A stretch of 62,305 nucleotides of DNA, taken from NCBI RefSeq assembly GCF_025127995.1, contig NZ_JAHLYP010000004.1, positions 1 to 62,305 on the forward strand. Reading direction: 5' to 3'. Positions 9,619 through 20,438 of this stretch are shown piece by piece (the stretch's first letter is position 1; every line of letters starts with the position of its first letter). Under the pieces are notes generated by a model that saw only the letters and a list, made by a program, of their open reading frames with translations, made no database searches and was not told where the DNA came from. The DNA is from Synechococcus sp. CS-1332. GTDB taxonomy: Bacteria; Cyanobacteriota; Cyanobacteriia; PCC-6307; Cyanobiaceae. The position numbers and the translations under genes are program-made.

Positions 9619-11664
9619 ATGCCCCAGCAGATCGTCATCGCTGAGCAGTTGCGGATCGCCGCAGTGCTCAACGACGAGCGCGTTGATGAACTGATCGTTG
9701 CCCAGGGTCGCTATCAGATCGGCGACGTCTATCTCGGAACCGTTGAAAACGTGTTGCCCGGGATCGATGCGGCGTTCGTCAATATCGGAGAAAGCGAGAA
9801 GAACGGCTTCATCCACATCACCGATCTTGGGCCCCTGCGTCTGAAGAAGGGCGGCGCCGGGATCACCGAGCTGCTCGAGCCCAGGCAGAAGGTGCTCGTC
9901 CAGGTGATGAAGGAGCCCACGGGCACCAAGGGACCGCGCCTCACCGGCAACCTCTCCCTGCCGGGCCGCTTCCTGGTGCTCCAGCCCCACGGCCAGGGGG
10001 TCAACATCTCCCGCCGCATCGACGGCGAGAACGAGCGCAACCGGCTGCGGGCCCTTGGTGTGCTGATCAAGCCCCCCGGCGCCGGTCTGCTGATCCGCAC
10101 CGAGGCCGAGGACGTCAGCGAAGACATGCTGATTGACGACCTCGAGGGTCTGCTGCGCCAGTGGGAGTCGATCCAACAGGCGGCCGAGACGGCGTCGCCG
10201 CCGGTGCTGCTCAACCGCGACGAGGATTTCATCCATCGGGTGCTGCGCGATCTCTACAGCCCCGATGTGCTGCGGGTGGTGGTCGACAGCGCCGATGCGG
10301 TGGCGCGGGTCAACGCCTTCCTCGGCTCCGATCAGGCCAATCTCCTGGTGGAGCACCACGCTGAATCCACCGAGATCCTGGAGCATTACCGGGTCAACGC
10401 GGCCATTCGCGATGCCCTCAAGCCCCGGGTTGATCTCCCCTCCGGTGGTTACGTGATCATCGAGCCCACCGAAGCCCTGACGGTCATCGACGTCAACTCC
10501 GGATCGTTTACCCGCTCGGCCAATGCCCGCGAGACGGTTCTGTGGACCAATTGCGAAGCGGCGCTGGAGATCGCCCGCCAGCTGAAGCTGCGCAACATCG
10601 GTGGCGTCGTGATCATCGACTTCATTGACATGGAGTCCCGGCGCGACCAGCTGCAGCTGCTGGAGCACTTCACCCAGGCGTCCCGGGACGACACGGCCCG
10701 TCCCCAGATCGCTCAGCTCACCGAGCTCGGCCTGGTTGAGCTGACCCGCAAGCGCCAGGGTCAGAACATCTATGAGCTGTTCGGCCGGGCCTGTCCCAGC
10801 TGTGGGGGCCTCGGGCATGTGGCCGTGCTCCCCGGTAAGGACACCCTTCAGCCCCTGGCCACGGTCTCTGGTCTGGTGCGTTCGGCCGCTTCGGCCCGGG
10901 CCGACGTGGCCAGCCCCTCCAACGGGAGCGGGGAGGTCGGCGGTAGCAGCCGTCGGCGGCGCGGCGGACGTGGCGGCCGGGGTTCCGATGCCGAGGTCCC
11001 TGTGGCGAGTGGCTTCTCGGAGGGTGGTGGCAACGGCGTCGCCACCGTGGCTTCCCCCCAGGAGCCCATGGCCTCCACCGACGCTCCCCAGCGCCGCCAG
11101 GAGCCTGAAGTCCTGGCCGTGCCGATGGACGCGGAACAGGAGCTGGTCTACGGCTGGATGGGCCTGAGCCCTGCCCTGCTGCTGGATCCGGTCCCCACCG
11201 GGGAAAGTTTGATGGTGCGCGTGGTTCGCCCCGACGCTGATCCGGAGGCTGTGATCGAGGAAGCCCGCCAGCAACTGGCCGCCAGCGGCACCCGTCGCCG
11301 TCGCCGCGGCAGGAACGGCGAAGGGCGCAACGGGTCGGCCGAAGCCACGGAGGCTTCCGACGTCTTTGAAGCCCCCCAAGCCTCAGGCGCCGCCTACGCC
11401 TCAGTCGCCCCCGACGCCCGGGATCACCACGACATGGTTCCGATCCTGGAGATCACTCCGGCCCCGTTCGAACCTGAGGCCGACGCTGTCACTGCCGAAC
11501 CCGTCAGTGTGGCGCCACCCAGCCGTCGCTCCCCCGGCCGAGCCGCACCTGTGGCGGCGCCGGTTCCGGTCGCTGCCACGACGGCGGTCTTCGTGGCCGA
11601 GGCGAGCTCCGGCGAGGCCGGCGAACCGCGCCGGCGCCGGCGCCGTTCCTCTGCCTCGGGCTGA
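9619..11664 (+). CDS. rne: Ribonuclease E/G
   Basis: Endoribonuclease that starts mRNA turnover and rRNA/tRNA processing. The 681-residue form starts at ATG 9619 ([17 protein letters not shown]); the open frame extends further upstream but without family similarity. The S1 domain ([21 protein letters not shown]), the catalytic Asp segments ([10 protein letters not shown] and VVIIDFIDM) and the Zn-link CPSCGGLGH are all present. After about residue 420 the tail is low-complexity, with an Arg/Gly-rich block ([13 protein letters not shown]). It ends in six Arg then SSASG; the nonapeptide Arg6-Ser-Ser-Ala (codons 11629-11655) is the reported polynucleotide-phosphorylase-binding signature of cyanobacterial RNase E. 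Followed by overlapping rnhB. Confidence 0.95.
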   Translation: MPQQIVIAEQLRIAAVLNDERVDELIVAQGRYQIGDVYLGTVENVLPGIDAAFVNIGESEKNGFIHITDLGPLRLKKGGAGITELLEPRQKVLVQVMKEPTGTKGPRLTGNLSLPGRFLVLQPHGQGVNISRRIDGENERNRLRALGVLIKPPGAGLLIRTEAEDVSEDMLIDDLEGLLRQWESIQQAAETASPPVLLNRDEDFIHRVLRDLYSPDVLRVVVDSADAVARVNAFLGSDQANLLVEHHAESTEILEHYRVNAAIRDALKPRVDLPSGGYVIIEPTEALTVIDVNSGSFTRSANARETVLWTNCEAALEIARQLKLRNIGGVVIIDFIDMESRRDQLQLLEHFTQASRDDTARPQIAQLTELGLVELTRKRQGQNIYELFGRACPSCGGLGHVAVLPGKDTLQPLATVSGLVRSAASARADVASPSNGSGEVGGSSRRRRGGRGGRGSDAEVPVASGFSEGGGNGVATVASPQEPMASTDAPQRRQEPEVLAVPMDAEQELVYGWMGLSPALLLDPVPTGESLMVRVVRPDADPEAVIEEARQQLAASGTRRRRRGRNGEGRNGSAEATEASDVFEAPQASGAAYASVAPDARDHHDMVPILEITPAPFEPEADAVTAEPVSVAPPSRRSPGRAAPVAAPVPVAATTAVFVAEASSGEAGEPRRRRRRSSASG

Positions 11665-12337
11665 TCGGCACGCTCAGGACGCCCTTGGGCGATCCGACGC
11701 TCCGGAGTGGGGAGGTCAAGACCCGTCCGCCTGTGCCGGGGTGGATGAGGTCGGCCGGGGCAGCCTGTTCGGGCCGGTGTTTGCGGCGGCCGTGGTGCTG
11801 CCGGCCACGGCCCTCGGCCCCCTGGCGGCGGCGGGTCTCAACGACAGCAAGAAGCTCACCGCCAGACGCCGCCAGGCCCTGGTTCCCCTGCTGCGGCAGC
11901 AGGCCCTGGCCTGGGCCCTGGGGCAGGCGAGCGCCAGCGAAATCGACCGCTGGGGTCTGCGCGTGGCCACGGAATGGGCGATGTTGCGGGCGCTGCAACG
12001 GCTGCCCCGGCCACCCCTGCTGCTGCTGGTGGATGGGGTCCTGCCGCTGAGGCCGTGGTCCGGGCCGCAGACCACCCTGGTGGGGGGAGATGGCCGTTGC
12101 GCCGCGATCGCTGCCGCCAGCGTGCTGGCCAAGCAGGAACGGGATGCCCTGCTGGGGCGCCTGGCGCTGCGCCATCCCGGCTACGGGCTGGAGCGCCATG
12201 CCGGCTATGGAACCCCCCAGCACCGGGAGGCGATTCTGCGGCTGGGTCCCACCCCCTTGCACCGCCGCAGCTTTCTCAGCTCGATCGGCACCAGCGCTGG
12301 AAGTCGCCCAGCAGTTGCTGACTCACCCGGCTGCTGA
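11651..12337 (+). CDS. rnhB: Ribonuclease HII, start codon uncertain
   Basis: Cleaves RNA in RNA-DNA hybrids and removes misincorporated ribonucleotides. The frame reads [15 protein letters not shown] (first catalytic Asp-Glu), [16 protein letters not shown] and [17 protein letters not shown], all RNase HII landmarks. No ATG, GTG or TTG lies between 11510 and the GTG inside the catalytic motif, which would be too late. The listed start is a CTG at 11651, 12 bases before the rne stop. The nearest upstream conventional starts are GTG 11507 and TTG 11366, both deep inside rne. The 3' end overlaps the convergent DUF1997 gene by 62 bases. Product secure, start not. Confidence 0.85.
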   Translation: MPRADRHAQDALGRSDAPEWGGQDPSACAGVDEVGRGSLFGPVFAAAVVLPATALGPLAAAGLNDSKKLTARRRQALVPLLRQQALAWALGQASASEIDRWGLRVATEWAMLRALQRLPRPPLLLLVDGVLPLRPWSGPQTTLVGGDGRCAAIAAASVLAKQERDALLGRLALRHPGYGLERHAGYGTPQHREAILRLGPTPLHRRSFLSSIGTSAGSRPAVADSPGC

Positions 12338-12788
12338 TGCCCAGGAGGATGCCGCCGAGCACCGAGCGGCCGGTGGCCTCCAGCACCTTGGGGGGGATCA
12401 CTTGCAGCAGGGTGGGGCGGCTGACCGTCACCGAGAGGCTGGCTTCGCCCGTCAGGCCGCCGTCGGCTGCGGCGAGCCAGGAGCAGAGGCCGAGGCGAAA
12501 ATCCTCCACCAGCCCCAGCCCCTCGAGCTGGCAGTCGAGGGCCTCCAACTCCAGCCGGCCGTTGCGATGCACGACCTGCAGCTCCACCACCGGCTGGATC
12601 TTCAGCTGGAACACCTTCACCTGGCTCACCGTGTAGCGATAGCGGCCCGGGCCGAGGGGTTCGAGCTGGCGGGGATCGAGCAGGGCGTGCACCACCCGCT
12701 CCTCGTCGTCCAGATAGGCGGGCAGGCGATCCGCTTCGCTGACCACCGGAAGGTCGAGTTGCTGGCAGGCGCTGAAGGCCAGAGACAT
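12276..12788 (-). CDS. DUF1997 family protein
   Basis: A 170-residue protein that I recognise as DUF1997, a family of unknown function widespread in cyanobacteria and chloroplast-bearing organisms. It has no signal peptide or membrane span; the body alternates beta strands ([32 protein letters not shown]) and ends in an amphipathic helix ([16 protein letters not shown]). The pattern resembles a lipid-binding or coenzyme-Q-binding-like beta-sandwich, but that is only an impression. ATG start. Convergent with and overlapping the rnhB 3' end; divergent from pheA. Confidence 0.75.
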   Translation of the reverse strand: MSLAFSACQQLDLPVVSEADRLPAYLDDEERVVHALLDPRQLEPLGPGRYRYTVSQVKVFQLKIQPVVELQVVHRNGRLELEALDCQLEGLGLVEDFRLGLCSWLAAADGGLTGEASLSVTVSRPTLLQVIPPKVLEATGRSVLGGILLGISSRVSQQLLGDFQRWCRSS

Positions 12789-12844
12789 GGCCTGCGGGCC
12801 GGCAGGGCATGATCCTACCGATCACCCCAGACCGCCCCACCGCC

Positions 12845-13690
12845 ATGCGTCTTGCCTTTCTCGGTCCCGTCGGCACCTATGGCGAGCAGGCGGCGCATCG
12901 ACTGGCGGCTCTGGAGAGCCTGGAGGACGTGAATTTCGTGCCCCAGCAGGGTATCCGCGGCGTGATCCGGGCCCTGGCCGACGGCGATTGCGAGCTGGCG
13001 GTGGTGCCGGTGGAGAACTCCGTGGAGGGGGGCGTCACCAGCTGTCTCGATGCCCTCTGGGAGCACCCGGACCTGGCGGTGGCCCGGGCCCTGGTGCTGC
13101 CCATCCGCCATGCCCTGGTGGGCAGTGGTCCGCTCGAGGCGATCAGTGAGGTGCTCTCCCATCCCCAGGCCCTGGCCCAGTGCAGCCTGTGGCTGGGGGA
13201 GCAGCTGCCCCAGGCCCTGCAGCTGCCCACCAGCTCCACCGCCGAGGCGGCCCGGCTGGTGCGCGGCAGCCGCTTCCGGGGCGCCATCGCTTCCCTGGAG
13301 GCGGCCGCCGAGCATGGCCTGGAGGTGCTGGCCTATCCGATCAACGATGTGCCCGGCAACTGCACCCGTTTCCTGCTGCTCCGGCGTGGGGAACGCTCCC
13401 AGCGGGGTCCCTACGCCAGCCTGGCGTTCTCGCTCCACTCAAACCGCCCCGGCGCCCTGCTGGAGTCCCTGGGCTGTTTCGCCCGGCAGGGGCTGAACAT
13501 GAGCCGGATCGAGTCGCGCCCTTCCAAGCGGGAGATGGGCGAATACATCTTCTTTGTCGATCTCGAGCTTCCCGAGGGATCCGCCCCACTGGAGGGGGCC
13601 ATCGCTGATCTCACCCCCCTCTGCGAGCATCTGGCCCTCTTCGGTGCCTACCCGCTCACCAACCTCGCCGCCGAGGAGAAGGGGCTCTGA
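12845..13690 (+). CDS. pheA: Prephenate dehydratase
   Basis: Converts prephenate to phenylpyruvate, the committed step to phenylalanine. The 281-residue protein starts at ATG 12845 ([17 protein letters not shown]). Catalytic-domain signatures are present: VPVENSVEGGV, LSHPQALAQC and, near 175, NDVPGNCTRFLLL containing the conserved Thr-Arg-Phe. The C-terminal ACT domain (SLHSNRPGALLESLGCFARQ then MSRIESRPSKREMGEY) is the phenylalanine-binding feedback module with the ESRP motif. It lacks a chorismate mutase domain, so it is the monofunctional form. An upstream in-frame start at 12809 is less likely. Confidence 0.95.
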   Translation: MRLAFLGPVGTYGEQAAHRLAALESLEDVNFVPQQGIRGVIRALADGDCELAVVPVENSVEGGVTSCLDALWEHPDLAVARALVLPIRHALVGSGPLEAISEVLSHPQALAQCSLWLGEQLPQALQLPTSSTAEAARLVRGSRFRGAIASLEAAAEHGLEVLAYPINDVPGNCTRFLLLRRGERSQRGPYASLAFSLHSNRPGALLESLGCFARQGLNMSRIESRPSKREMGEYIFFVDLELPEGSAPLEGAIADLTPLCEHLALFGAYPLTNLAAEEKGL

Positions 13691-13735
13691 GGGCTGGCGC
13701 TGGGATCCATGCGACGGCCCGCGGGCGCCATCGCC

Positions 13736-14695
13736 TCAAGGCAGGGGCCCGCGGAAGACGCCGAACTGCATCAGACCGGTGCGAAAGGCCCAGTGCATCA
13801 ACAGCAGCGTCGGCGTTTCCCGCAGACCCTGCACAACGGCTCTTGGCCCCAGCCCCAGCACCGCCCCGGGGCGGCGCACCCCCTCGAGGATCGAATCCAG
13901 CCAGGAGGGCAGGGTGGGACCGGTCCAGTCATCGGTGCTGATCGGAAGGCCGCGGTTCCAGGGGCTGGTCTCCAGGTTTCTCCTCAGGGAAGGGATGCTG
14001 GCGAACTCCGGATGGGCCCACTGGTCGAGCAGCTGGCGCATCACCCAACGCTCGAGGCGGTTCATGGGGGCGACGGCCGGATCGCGACGGTTCCAGTCGG
14101 CCACCGCCAGGCAGCCGCCAGGGCGCAGCACGCGCAGCATCTCATCGGCGTAGCGCTGCTTGTCGGGCATGTGGGGGCCGGCCTCCACACTCCAGACCGC
14201 GTCGAATCCCGCCTCAGGCCCCCCGTCCGGCAGATCCAGGGCCAGGGCATCCATGACGGCGAAGCGGCACCCCGGCAGATCGGCCGGGGTCAGGTCCCGA
14301 GCCCGGGCGATCTGGGCCGGACTGATGCTGATGCCCAGCACCTCGAAGCCGTAATCCCGGGCCAGGATCCTGGCGCTGCCGCCGATGCCGCAGCCCACAT
14401 CCAGTACCCGGCTGCCGGGCGGCAGGCGGTCGAGCCCGCTCCAATGGACCAGTTCGTGGACGAAGGCGGCCTTGGCGGACCGGAAATCCCGCGATTCGGG
14501 GGGATCGCCGTAGTGCCCCAGATGCACATGCTCGCCCCAGAGACGCTCCAGCAGCCGGTCGTCCGTCCACCGGTCGTAGGCGGCGGCAACGCTGGCGGCT
14601 GACAGGTAGGCCCGCGACCGACGCTGCCAGAGCAGGGCCACCAGGACCGCGACAAGGACACCCCCCGTCAGGAGGAAGGGCAGCAGGCTCGCCAT
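13736..14695 (-). CDS. SAM methyltransferase, probable MPBQ/MSBQ methyltransferase
   Basis: A 319-residue class I methyltransferase with an N-terminal membrane helix (residues 4-24). The SAM-binding motif I is VLDVGCGIGGSARIL near residue 96; WSVEAGPHMP and MLRVLRPGGCLAVADW follow. The N-terminal anchor, length and C-terminal region fit the cyanobacterial 2-methyl-6-phytylbenzoquinone / solanesylbenzoquinone methyltransferases of tocopherol and plastoquinone synthesis (Synechocystis Sll0418 type). The gamma-tocopherol methyltransferase relative is an alternative. ATG start two bases after the Lon-domain gene stop; likely one transcript. Convergent with pheA. Confidence 0.7.
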   Translation of the reverse strand: MASLLPFLLTGGVLVAVLVALLWQRRSRAYLSAASVAAAYDRWTDDRLLERLWGEHVHLGHYGDPPESRDFRSAKAAFVHELVHWSGLDRLPPGSRVLDVGCGIGGSARILARDYGFEVLGISISPAQIARARDLTPADLPGCRFAVMDALALDLPDGGPEAGFDAVWSVEAGPHMPDKQRYADEMLRVLRPGGCLAVADWNRRDPAVAPMNRLERWVMRQLLDQWAHPEFASIPSLRRNLETSPWNRGLPISTDDWTGPTLPSWLDSILEGVRRPGAVLGLGPRAVVQGLRETPTLLLMHWAFRTGLMQFGVFRGPLP

Positions 14696-14697
14696 GG

Positions 14698-15366
14698 TCA
14701 GGCCTCGCCGTCGTCGTTGCCGAGGCTGGAGAAGGTGTCCTTGAGGACGGTGCGGGCCGCCAGCTGCCGCCGGGTCTGGTCGAGCAGTTCGTATTCCTGG
14801 CGCAAGCGTTCGCCGGTGTCGGTGATCTCCAGCAGGGCCTGCTGGTGATCGGCCACCGGACCGCCGAGATGGGCGCCGATCCAGAAGGACAGCTCCCTTG
14901 GCAGATCGGGCAGATCAGCGGGCAGGGAGGAAGGTTTGCCGATCAGCTTGCCGGTCAGATCAACGACGTCCCGCAGGGCCCGGGTGACAGTGCTGGTAAG
15001 GGTCTCGAGCTCCTCATGGCTTTCGCTCACGGTGTCCTCGATCCAGCTGACCATGCCCACCCGGAACGGCGTATCGCGCACGATGTCAAGGACCCGGAAG
15101 CGCTGCTGGCCCATGGTGACGATGTTGCTGCGGTCGTCGTCCTGCACCTGGCAGTGAAGGATTTCGGCGCAACAGCCCACTTCGGCCATGCGTTTGCTCT
15201 GGGGGTCCCAGCGCACCACGCCGAAACGTCGATCTTCCGACATCGCCGTTTGCAGCATCATGCGATAACGCGGCTCAAAGATGTGGAGCGGCAACACCTC
15301 TTGGGGGAAGAGCACCACATCAGGCAGGGGGAACAGGGGCAGCTCCCTGACGGCCAGATCAGTCAC
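14698..15366 (-). CDS. Lon N-terminal (substrate-binding) domain protein
   Basis: A 222-residue stand-alone Lon N-domain protein. It opens with ELPLFPLPDVVLFPQEVLPLHIFEPRYRMM, the classic PUA-like Lon substrate-binding fold, and ends in a helical region. There is no AAA+ ATPase or Ser-Lys protease domain, so it is not Lon itself. Such proteins are near-universal in cyanobacteria, which lack true Lon; their role is unestablished. The start is GTG at 15366. Located 139 bases downstream of rpsJ on the same strand and coupled to the methyltransferase gene. Confidence 0.88.
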   Translation of the reverse strand: MTDLAVRELPLFPLPDVVLFPQEVLPLHIFEPRYRMMLQTAMSEDRRFGVVRWDPQSKRMAEVGCCAEILHCQVQDDDRSNIVTMGQQRFRVLDIVRDTPFRVGMVSWIEDTVSESHEELETLTSTVTRALRDVVDLTGKLIGKPSSLPADLPDLPRELSFWIGAHLGGPVADHQQALLEITDTGERLRQEYELLDQTRRQLAARTVLKDTFSSLGNDDGEA

Positions 15367-15505
15367 GCGAGCCTGTTGCCGCTGGCGGCAGCTGGGAAGG
15401 GGCGATCGCGGGTCGGGAACGAAAGGATCAACAAGAGCATCTCAAGGATGGATCGATCCTAGAAAGTCCGACCTGCGCGGCGAAGGCCGAAAGGCCCCAT
15501 TGCCA

Positions 15506-15826
15506 TCAGAGCTTGACCTCGATGTCCACACCACTCGGCAGGTCGAGCTTCATGAGCGCGTCGATGGTCTTGGAGCTCGGGCTGTAGATGTCGATGATCC
15601 TGCGGTGGGTGCGGGTCTCGAAGTGCTCACGGGAATCCTTGTCAACGTGAGGCGAGCGCAGCACGCAGTAAATCTTGCGCTTGGTGGGCAGGGGGATCGG
15701 GCCGATCGCCGTGGCAGCGGTGTGATCAGCGGTTTCGATGATTTTTTCGCAGGAGAGATCCAGCATGCGGCGATCGAAGGCCTTCAGGCGGATGCGGATC
15801 TTCTGCTGGGGGATGGAGGCGGTCAT
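15506..15826 (-). CDS. rpsJ: 30S ribosomal protein S10
   Basis: Small-subunit protein at the 30S head, also the NusB partner in antitermination. The 106 residues contain [44 protein letters not shown] and [25 protein letters not shown], diagnostic of S10. It is the last gene of the str cluster, behind tuf and separated from it by a 131-base spacer with a hairpin terminator. In most bacteria rpsJ heads the S10 operon; its place after tuf is the usual cyanobacterial arrangement. ATG start. Confidence 0.97.
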   Translation of the reverse strand: MTASIPQQKIRIRLKAFDRRMLDLSCEKIIETADHTAATAIGPIPLPTKRKIYCVLRSPHVDKDSREHFETRTHRRIIDIYSPSSKTIDALMKLDLPSGVDIEVKL

Positions 15827-15906
15827 CGGAAGGGAAGCGCGGGCGGAGGGCGGCGGCAGCGCCGCTGGAATGGATTGTCGAGGTGCACAGGGAACCGGTG
15901 GTTCCG

Positions 15907-15937
15907 AAAAGGGGAGCCTCCCTCAGGAGAGGCTCCC
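15907..15937 (-). terminator. Intrinsic terminator after tuf
   Basis: A 9-base-pair perfect stem, GAGGCTCCC against GGGAGCCTC (15912-15920 with 15929-15937), loop of eight, is followed on the minus strand by CTTTTC at 15911-15906. It lies 21 bases past the tuf stop. It would end or attenuate transcription of the str cluster before rpsJ. The U-run is short, so read-through into rpsJ is plausible. Confidence 0.75.
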
Positions 15938-15957
15938 GCCAAAAGGCTAGATCAGCC

Positions 15958-17187
<1,230 letters not shown>

Positions 17188-17229
17188 GGAAGGAAAGAAT
17201 CGGGGGGGTGGGTTGGATGGAAAGAAAGA

Positions 17230-19305
17230 TCAGGAATTGCCCTGATTCTTGGAGATGATGGCTTCCGCCACATTGCGAGGAACTTCCTCGTAATGGCTGA
17301 ACTCCATCGAGAAGATACCCCGACCCTGGGTCATGGATCGGAGCTGGGTGGCGTAGCCGAACATTTCGGCCAGAGGCACTTTGGACTGGACTTTGGACTG
17401 TCCGTTGTCGACGGACTGTCCTTCGACCTGACCGCGGCGGGAGGAAAGGTCGCCGATGACCGAACCGAGGTAATCCTCGGGGACCTCGACCTCAACCTTC
17501 ATCATCGGCTCAAGCAGTACGGGATTGCACTTCTTGACGCCATCTTTGAAGGCCAAGGAACCCGCGATCTTGAACGCCATCTCCGAAGAGTCGACGTCGT
17601 GATAGGAGCCGTCCACCATGGTGACCCGGACATCGATCATGGGGAAACCGGCAATCACACCGGACTGGCAGGTTTTCTTCATGCCGGCTTCCGCCGGACC
17701 GATGTACTCCTTGGGAACGATGCCGCCAACGATCTTGTTGACGAATTCGAACCCTGAACCCGGCTCGCCGGGCTGCATTTCGATCACCACGTGGCCGTAC
17801 TGGCCCTTGCCGCCTGTCTGGCGGGCGAATTTGCCCTCACCCTTGGCACTACCGCGGATGGTTTCCCGGTAGGACACCTGGGGGGCGCCGATGTTGGCCT
17901 CCACCTTGAACTCCCGCAGCATGCGGTCGACCAGGATCTCCAGGTGCAGTTCGCCCATGCCGGCGATCACGGTCTGGTTGGTTTCCGGATCGGTGGAGAC
18001 CCGGAAGGTGGGGTCTTCCTCGGAGAGGGACTGCAGGGCCTTGCCGAGTTTCTCCATGTCGCCCTTGGTCTTGGGCTCCACGGCCACGGAGATCACCGGT
18101 TCGGGGATGAACAGGGATTCCAGGATGATCGGATCGGAGTCGACGCAGAGGGTGTCGCCCGTGGTGGTGTCCTTGAGGCCAAGAACGGCACCCAGGTCAC
18201 CGGCCCGCAGCTCGTCGACCTCCTCGCGCTCATCGGCCTTGAGCAGGATCAGGCGGGAAATGCGCTCCTTTTTGTCCTTGGTGGAGTTGAGCACGTAGCT
18301 GCCCTTCTGCAGCACGCCGCTATACATGCGGATGAAGGTGAGCTTGCCGTAGGGGTCGGCCATGACCTTGAAGGCCAGGGCACTGAAGGGGGCGCTGTCG
18401 TCGCAGGCGCGGGTGGCTTCGCTGCCGTCGGCCAGGAGGCCATGGATCGGCGGCACATCGACGGGGGCAGGCAGGTAGTCAACCACCGCATCAAGCACCA
18501 GCTGGACGCCCTTGTTTTTGAAGGCGGAGCCGCAGAGGATCGGCACCATGCCGTGTTGCAGCACCCCGAGGCGAATGCCACGCATCAGTTGCTCCTGGGT
18601 GAGCTCACCGTTCTCAAGGAAGGCTTCAATCAGCTCTTCATCGGTCTCGGCCACCGATTCCATCAGCTTCTGACGCCACTCCGCGGCCTCGTCCTGCATG
18701 TCGGCGGGAATCTCCTCTTCGAGGATGTCGGTGCCGAGATCATTGGTATAGATGATCGCTTTATTGCGCACCAGGTCGATGATGCCCTTGAGATCACCCT
18801 CCGCTCCGATCGGCAGCTGGATGGGAACGGCGTTGGCCTTGAGGCGATCCTTGATCTGATCGTAGACCTTCAGGAAGTTGGCACCGGTGCGATCCATCTT
18901 GTTGACGAAGACGATCCGGGGCACGTTGTAGCGATCGGCCTGGCGCCAGACAGTTTCCGACTGGGGCTGCACGCCACCCACGGCGCAGAACACCGCAACG
19001 ACGCCGTCGAGCACCCGCATCGAGCGCTCCACCTCGATCGTGAAATCGACGTGGCCGGGCGTGTCGATGATGTTGATCCGGTTGTCTTTCCAACTGGTGG
19101 AGATGGCGGCAGCGGTGATGGTGATTCCACGCTCTCGCTCCTGCTCCATCCAGTCGGTGACGGCGGCGCCATCGTGCACCTCGCCCATCTTGTGAACCAC
19201 GCCGGAATAGAACAGAATCCGTTCGGTCGTGGTGGTCTTGCCCGCGTCAATGTGAGCGGCAATACCAATATTTCTGACGCGTTCCAGGGGGTAGGCGCGG
19301 GCCAC
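17230..19305 (-). CDS. fusA: Translation elongation factor EF-G
   Basis: GTPase driving tRNA-mRNA translocation and, with the ribosome recycling factor, subunit splitting. 691 residues: [15 protein letters not shown] (P-loop), [21 protein letters not shown] (G3) and [11 protein letters not shown] (G4), with domains II-V to the C-terminus ([20 protein letters not shown]). The start is GTG at 19305, reading [20 protein letters not shown]. Third gene of the str cluster, 113 bases after rpsG. All catalytic elements look intact. Confidence 0.98.
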   Translation of the reverse strand: MARAYPLERVRNIGIAAHIDAGKTTTTERILFYSGVVHKMGEVHDGAAVTDWMEQERERGITITAAAISTSWKDNRINIIDTPGHVDFTIEVERSMRVLDGVVAVFCAVGGVQPQSETVWRQADRYNVPRIVFVNKMDRTGANFLKVYDQIKDRLKANAVPIQLPIGAEGDLKGIIDLVRNKAIIYTNDLGTDILEEEIPADMQDEAAEWRQKLMESVAETDEELIEAFLENGELTQEQLMRGIRLGVLQHGMVPILCGSAFKNKGVQLVLDAVVDYLPAPVDVPPIHGLLADGSEATRACDDSAPFSALAFKVMADPYGKLTFIRMYSGVLQKGSYVLNSTKDKKERISRLILLKADEREEVDELRAGDLGAVLGLKDTTTGDTLCVDSDPIILESLFIPEPVISVAVEPKTKGDMEKLGKALQSLSEEDPTFRVSTDPETNQTVIAGMGELHLEILVDRMLREFKVEANIGAPQVSYRETIRGSAKGEGKFARQTGGKGQYGHVVIEMQPGEPGSGFEFVNKIVGGIVPKEYIGPAEAGMKKTCQSGVIAGFPMIDVRVTMVDGSYHDVDSSEMAFKIAGSLAFKDGVKKCNPVLLEPMMKVEVEVPEDYLGSVIGDLSSRRGQVEGQSVDNGQSKVQSKVPLAEMFGYATQLRSMTQGRGIFSMEFSHYEEVPRNVAEAIISKNQGNS

Positions 19306-19418
19306 GGGAAAGTTCTCCGGGGGTGGGTCGACAAAAAGCGGGCGTAATTTTACAGACCGGTGATGGATCGATCTGTGGAAACCGGATCAGCCCAGGGATC
19401 CGGCCCCTCTGGGATGGC

Positions 19419-19889
19419 TTAGTAGCGGTAGTGGGCGAAGGCCTTGTTGGCTTCGGCCATCTTGTGTGTCTCCTCCCGCTTGCGGACGGCACTGCCGGCT
19501 TCGTTGGCCGCGTCCATCAGCTCACCGGCCAGTTTCTGGGCCATGCTCCGGCCGTTGCGGGCCCGGGAGAAGTTGACCAGCCAGCGCAGCGCCATCGCGG
19601 TGCCACGCTCCTGGCGCACTTCCATCGGCACCTGATAGGTGGCGCCACCGACCCGTCGGGCGCGCACTTCCACCAAGGGGGTGGCGTTGCGTACCGCCGT
19701 TTCGAACAGGTCAAGCGGGTCGGCGCCGGTGCGCTCGTTGATCAGGGTGAAGGCATCGGAAAGGATGCGCTGGGCCGTGGATTTCTTGCCGTGCTTCATC
19801 AGCCGGGCCACGATCATCGAGGCCAGACGGCTGTTGAACTGAGGATCCGGGAGTACCGGGCGTTTCTCGGCGGCGTTGCGGCGGGACAT
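19419..19889 (-). CDS. rpsG: 30S ribosomal protein S7
   Basis: Primary 16S-rRNA-binding protein that organises the 30S head. The 156-residue product starts at ATG 19889 ([16 protein letters not shown]) and includes [34 protein letters not shown] and [18 protein letters not shown], ending KAFAHYRY. Size and motifs are standard. The open frame continues upstream without S7 similarity. Second gene of the str cluster, 64 bases after rpsL. Confidence 0.98.
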   Translation of the reverse strand: MSRRNAAEKRPVLPDPQFNSRLASMIVARLMKHGKKSTAQRILSDAFTLINERTGADPLDLFETAVRNATPLVEVRARRVGGATYQVPMEVRQERGTAMALRWLVNFSRARNGRSMAQKLAGELMDAANEAGSAVRKREETHKMAEANKAFAHYRY

Positions 19890-19953
19890 GGAACGGAGGG
19901 AGAAAAAGCGGGAGAGGGCTGGTCCGGCCGCGGGGAGCCGGTGAAGCGAAGGC

Positions 19954-20328
19954 TCAGGCCTTCGGTGTCTTGGCGCCGTACTTGGAGCGGGACTGCCGCC
20001 GGTCCTTGACCCCTGAGGTGTCGAGGGTCCCGCGGATGATGTGGTACCGGACACCGGGCAGATCCTTGACGCGGCCGCCGCGGATCAGAACCACCGAGTG
20101 CTCCTGAAGGTTGTGGCCGATGCCGGGGATGTAGGCCGTGACCTCAAACCCGGAGGTGAGGCGCACCCGGGCCACCTTGCGCAGCGCTGAGTTGGGCTTC
20201 TTCGGGGTGGAGGTGTACACCCTGGTGCAGACGCCACGCCGCTCGGGGCAGGCGCGCAGGGCGGGCGACTTCGTCTTGCGGGTGAGACGCTGCCGCTCGG
20301 TGCGGATCAGCTGCTGGATAGTGGGCAT
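19954..20328 (-). CDS. rpsL: 30S ribosomal protein S12
   Basis: Decoding-centre protein; its PNSALRK and [10 protein letters not shown] loops touch the A site and are where streptomycin-resistance changes arise in other bacteria. 124 residues from ATG 20328 ([15 protein letters not shown]), containing [20 protein letters not shown] and [18 protein letters not shown]. Residues in both loops are the usual sensitive-type ones. First gene of the str cluster; the 110-base upstream spacer carries a triplicated octamer. Confidence 0.98.
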   Translation of the reverse strand: MPTIQQLIRTERQRLTRKTKSPALRACPERRGVCTRVYTSTPKKPNSALRKVARVRLTSGFEVTAYIPGIGHNLQEHSVVLIRGGRVKDLPGVRYHIIRGTLDTSGVKDRRQSRSKYGAKTPKA

Positions 20329-20349
20329 CGAAAGCCGGGGTGCTGCTCG

Positions 20350-20382
20350 GAGTGGACGTCTGAGTGGACGGGTCGGGTGGAC
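20350..20382. repeat. Triplicated octamer upstream of rpsL
   Basis: GAGTGGAC occurs at 20350-20357 and 20362-20369, and a one-mismatch copy GGGTGGAC at 20375-20382. The periods are 12 and 13 bases. They sit 21-54 bases before the rpsL ATG, probably in the leader or the promoter of the str cluster. An imperfect inverted repeat (GGTTGTC ... GACAATCC) lies next to them at about 20388-20412. No function is known to me. Confidence 0.6.
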
Positions 20383-20438
20383 AGGTCGGTTGTCCGACTG
20401 TTTCGACAATCCGACACCTTACTTCGTCGCCGTCCCCC

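Noticed and set aside
11692-12050. Alternative frame from ATG-like starts at 11685 as the true rnhB
   Set aside because: That frame encodes an Arg/Pro/Cys-rich shadow without the RNase HII motifs, which lie in the frame ending at 12337.
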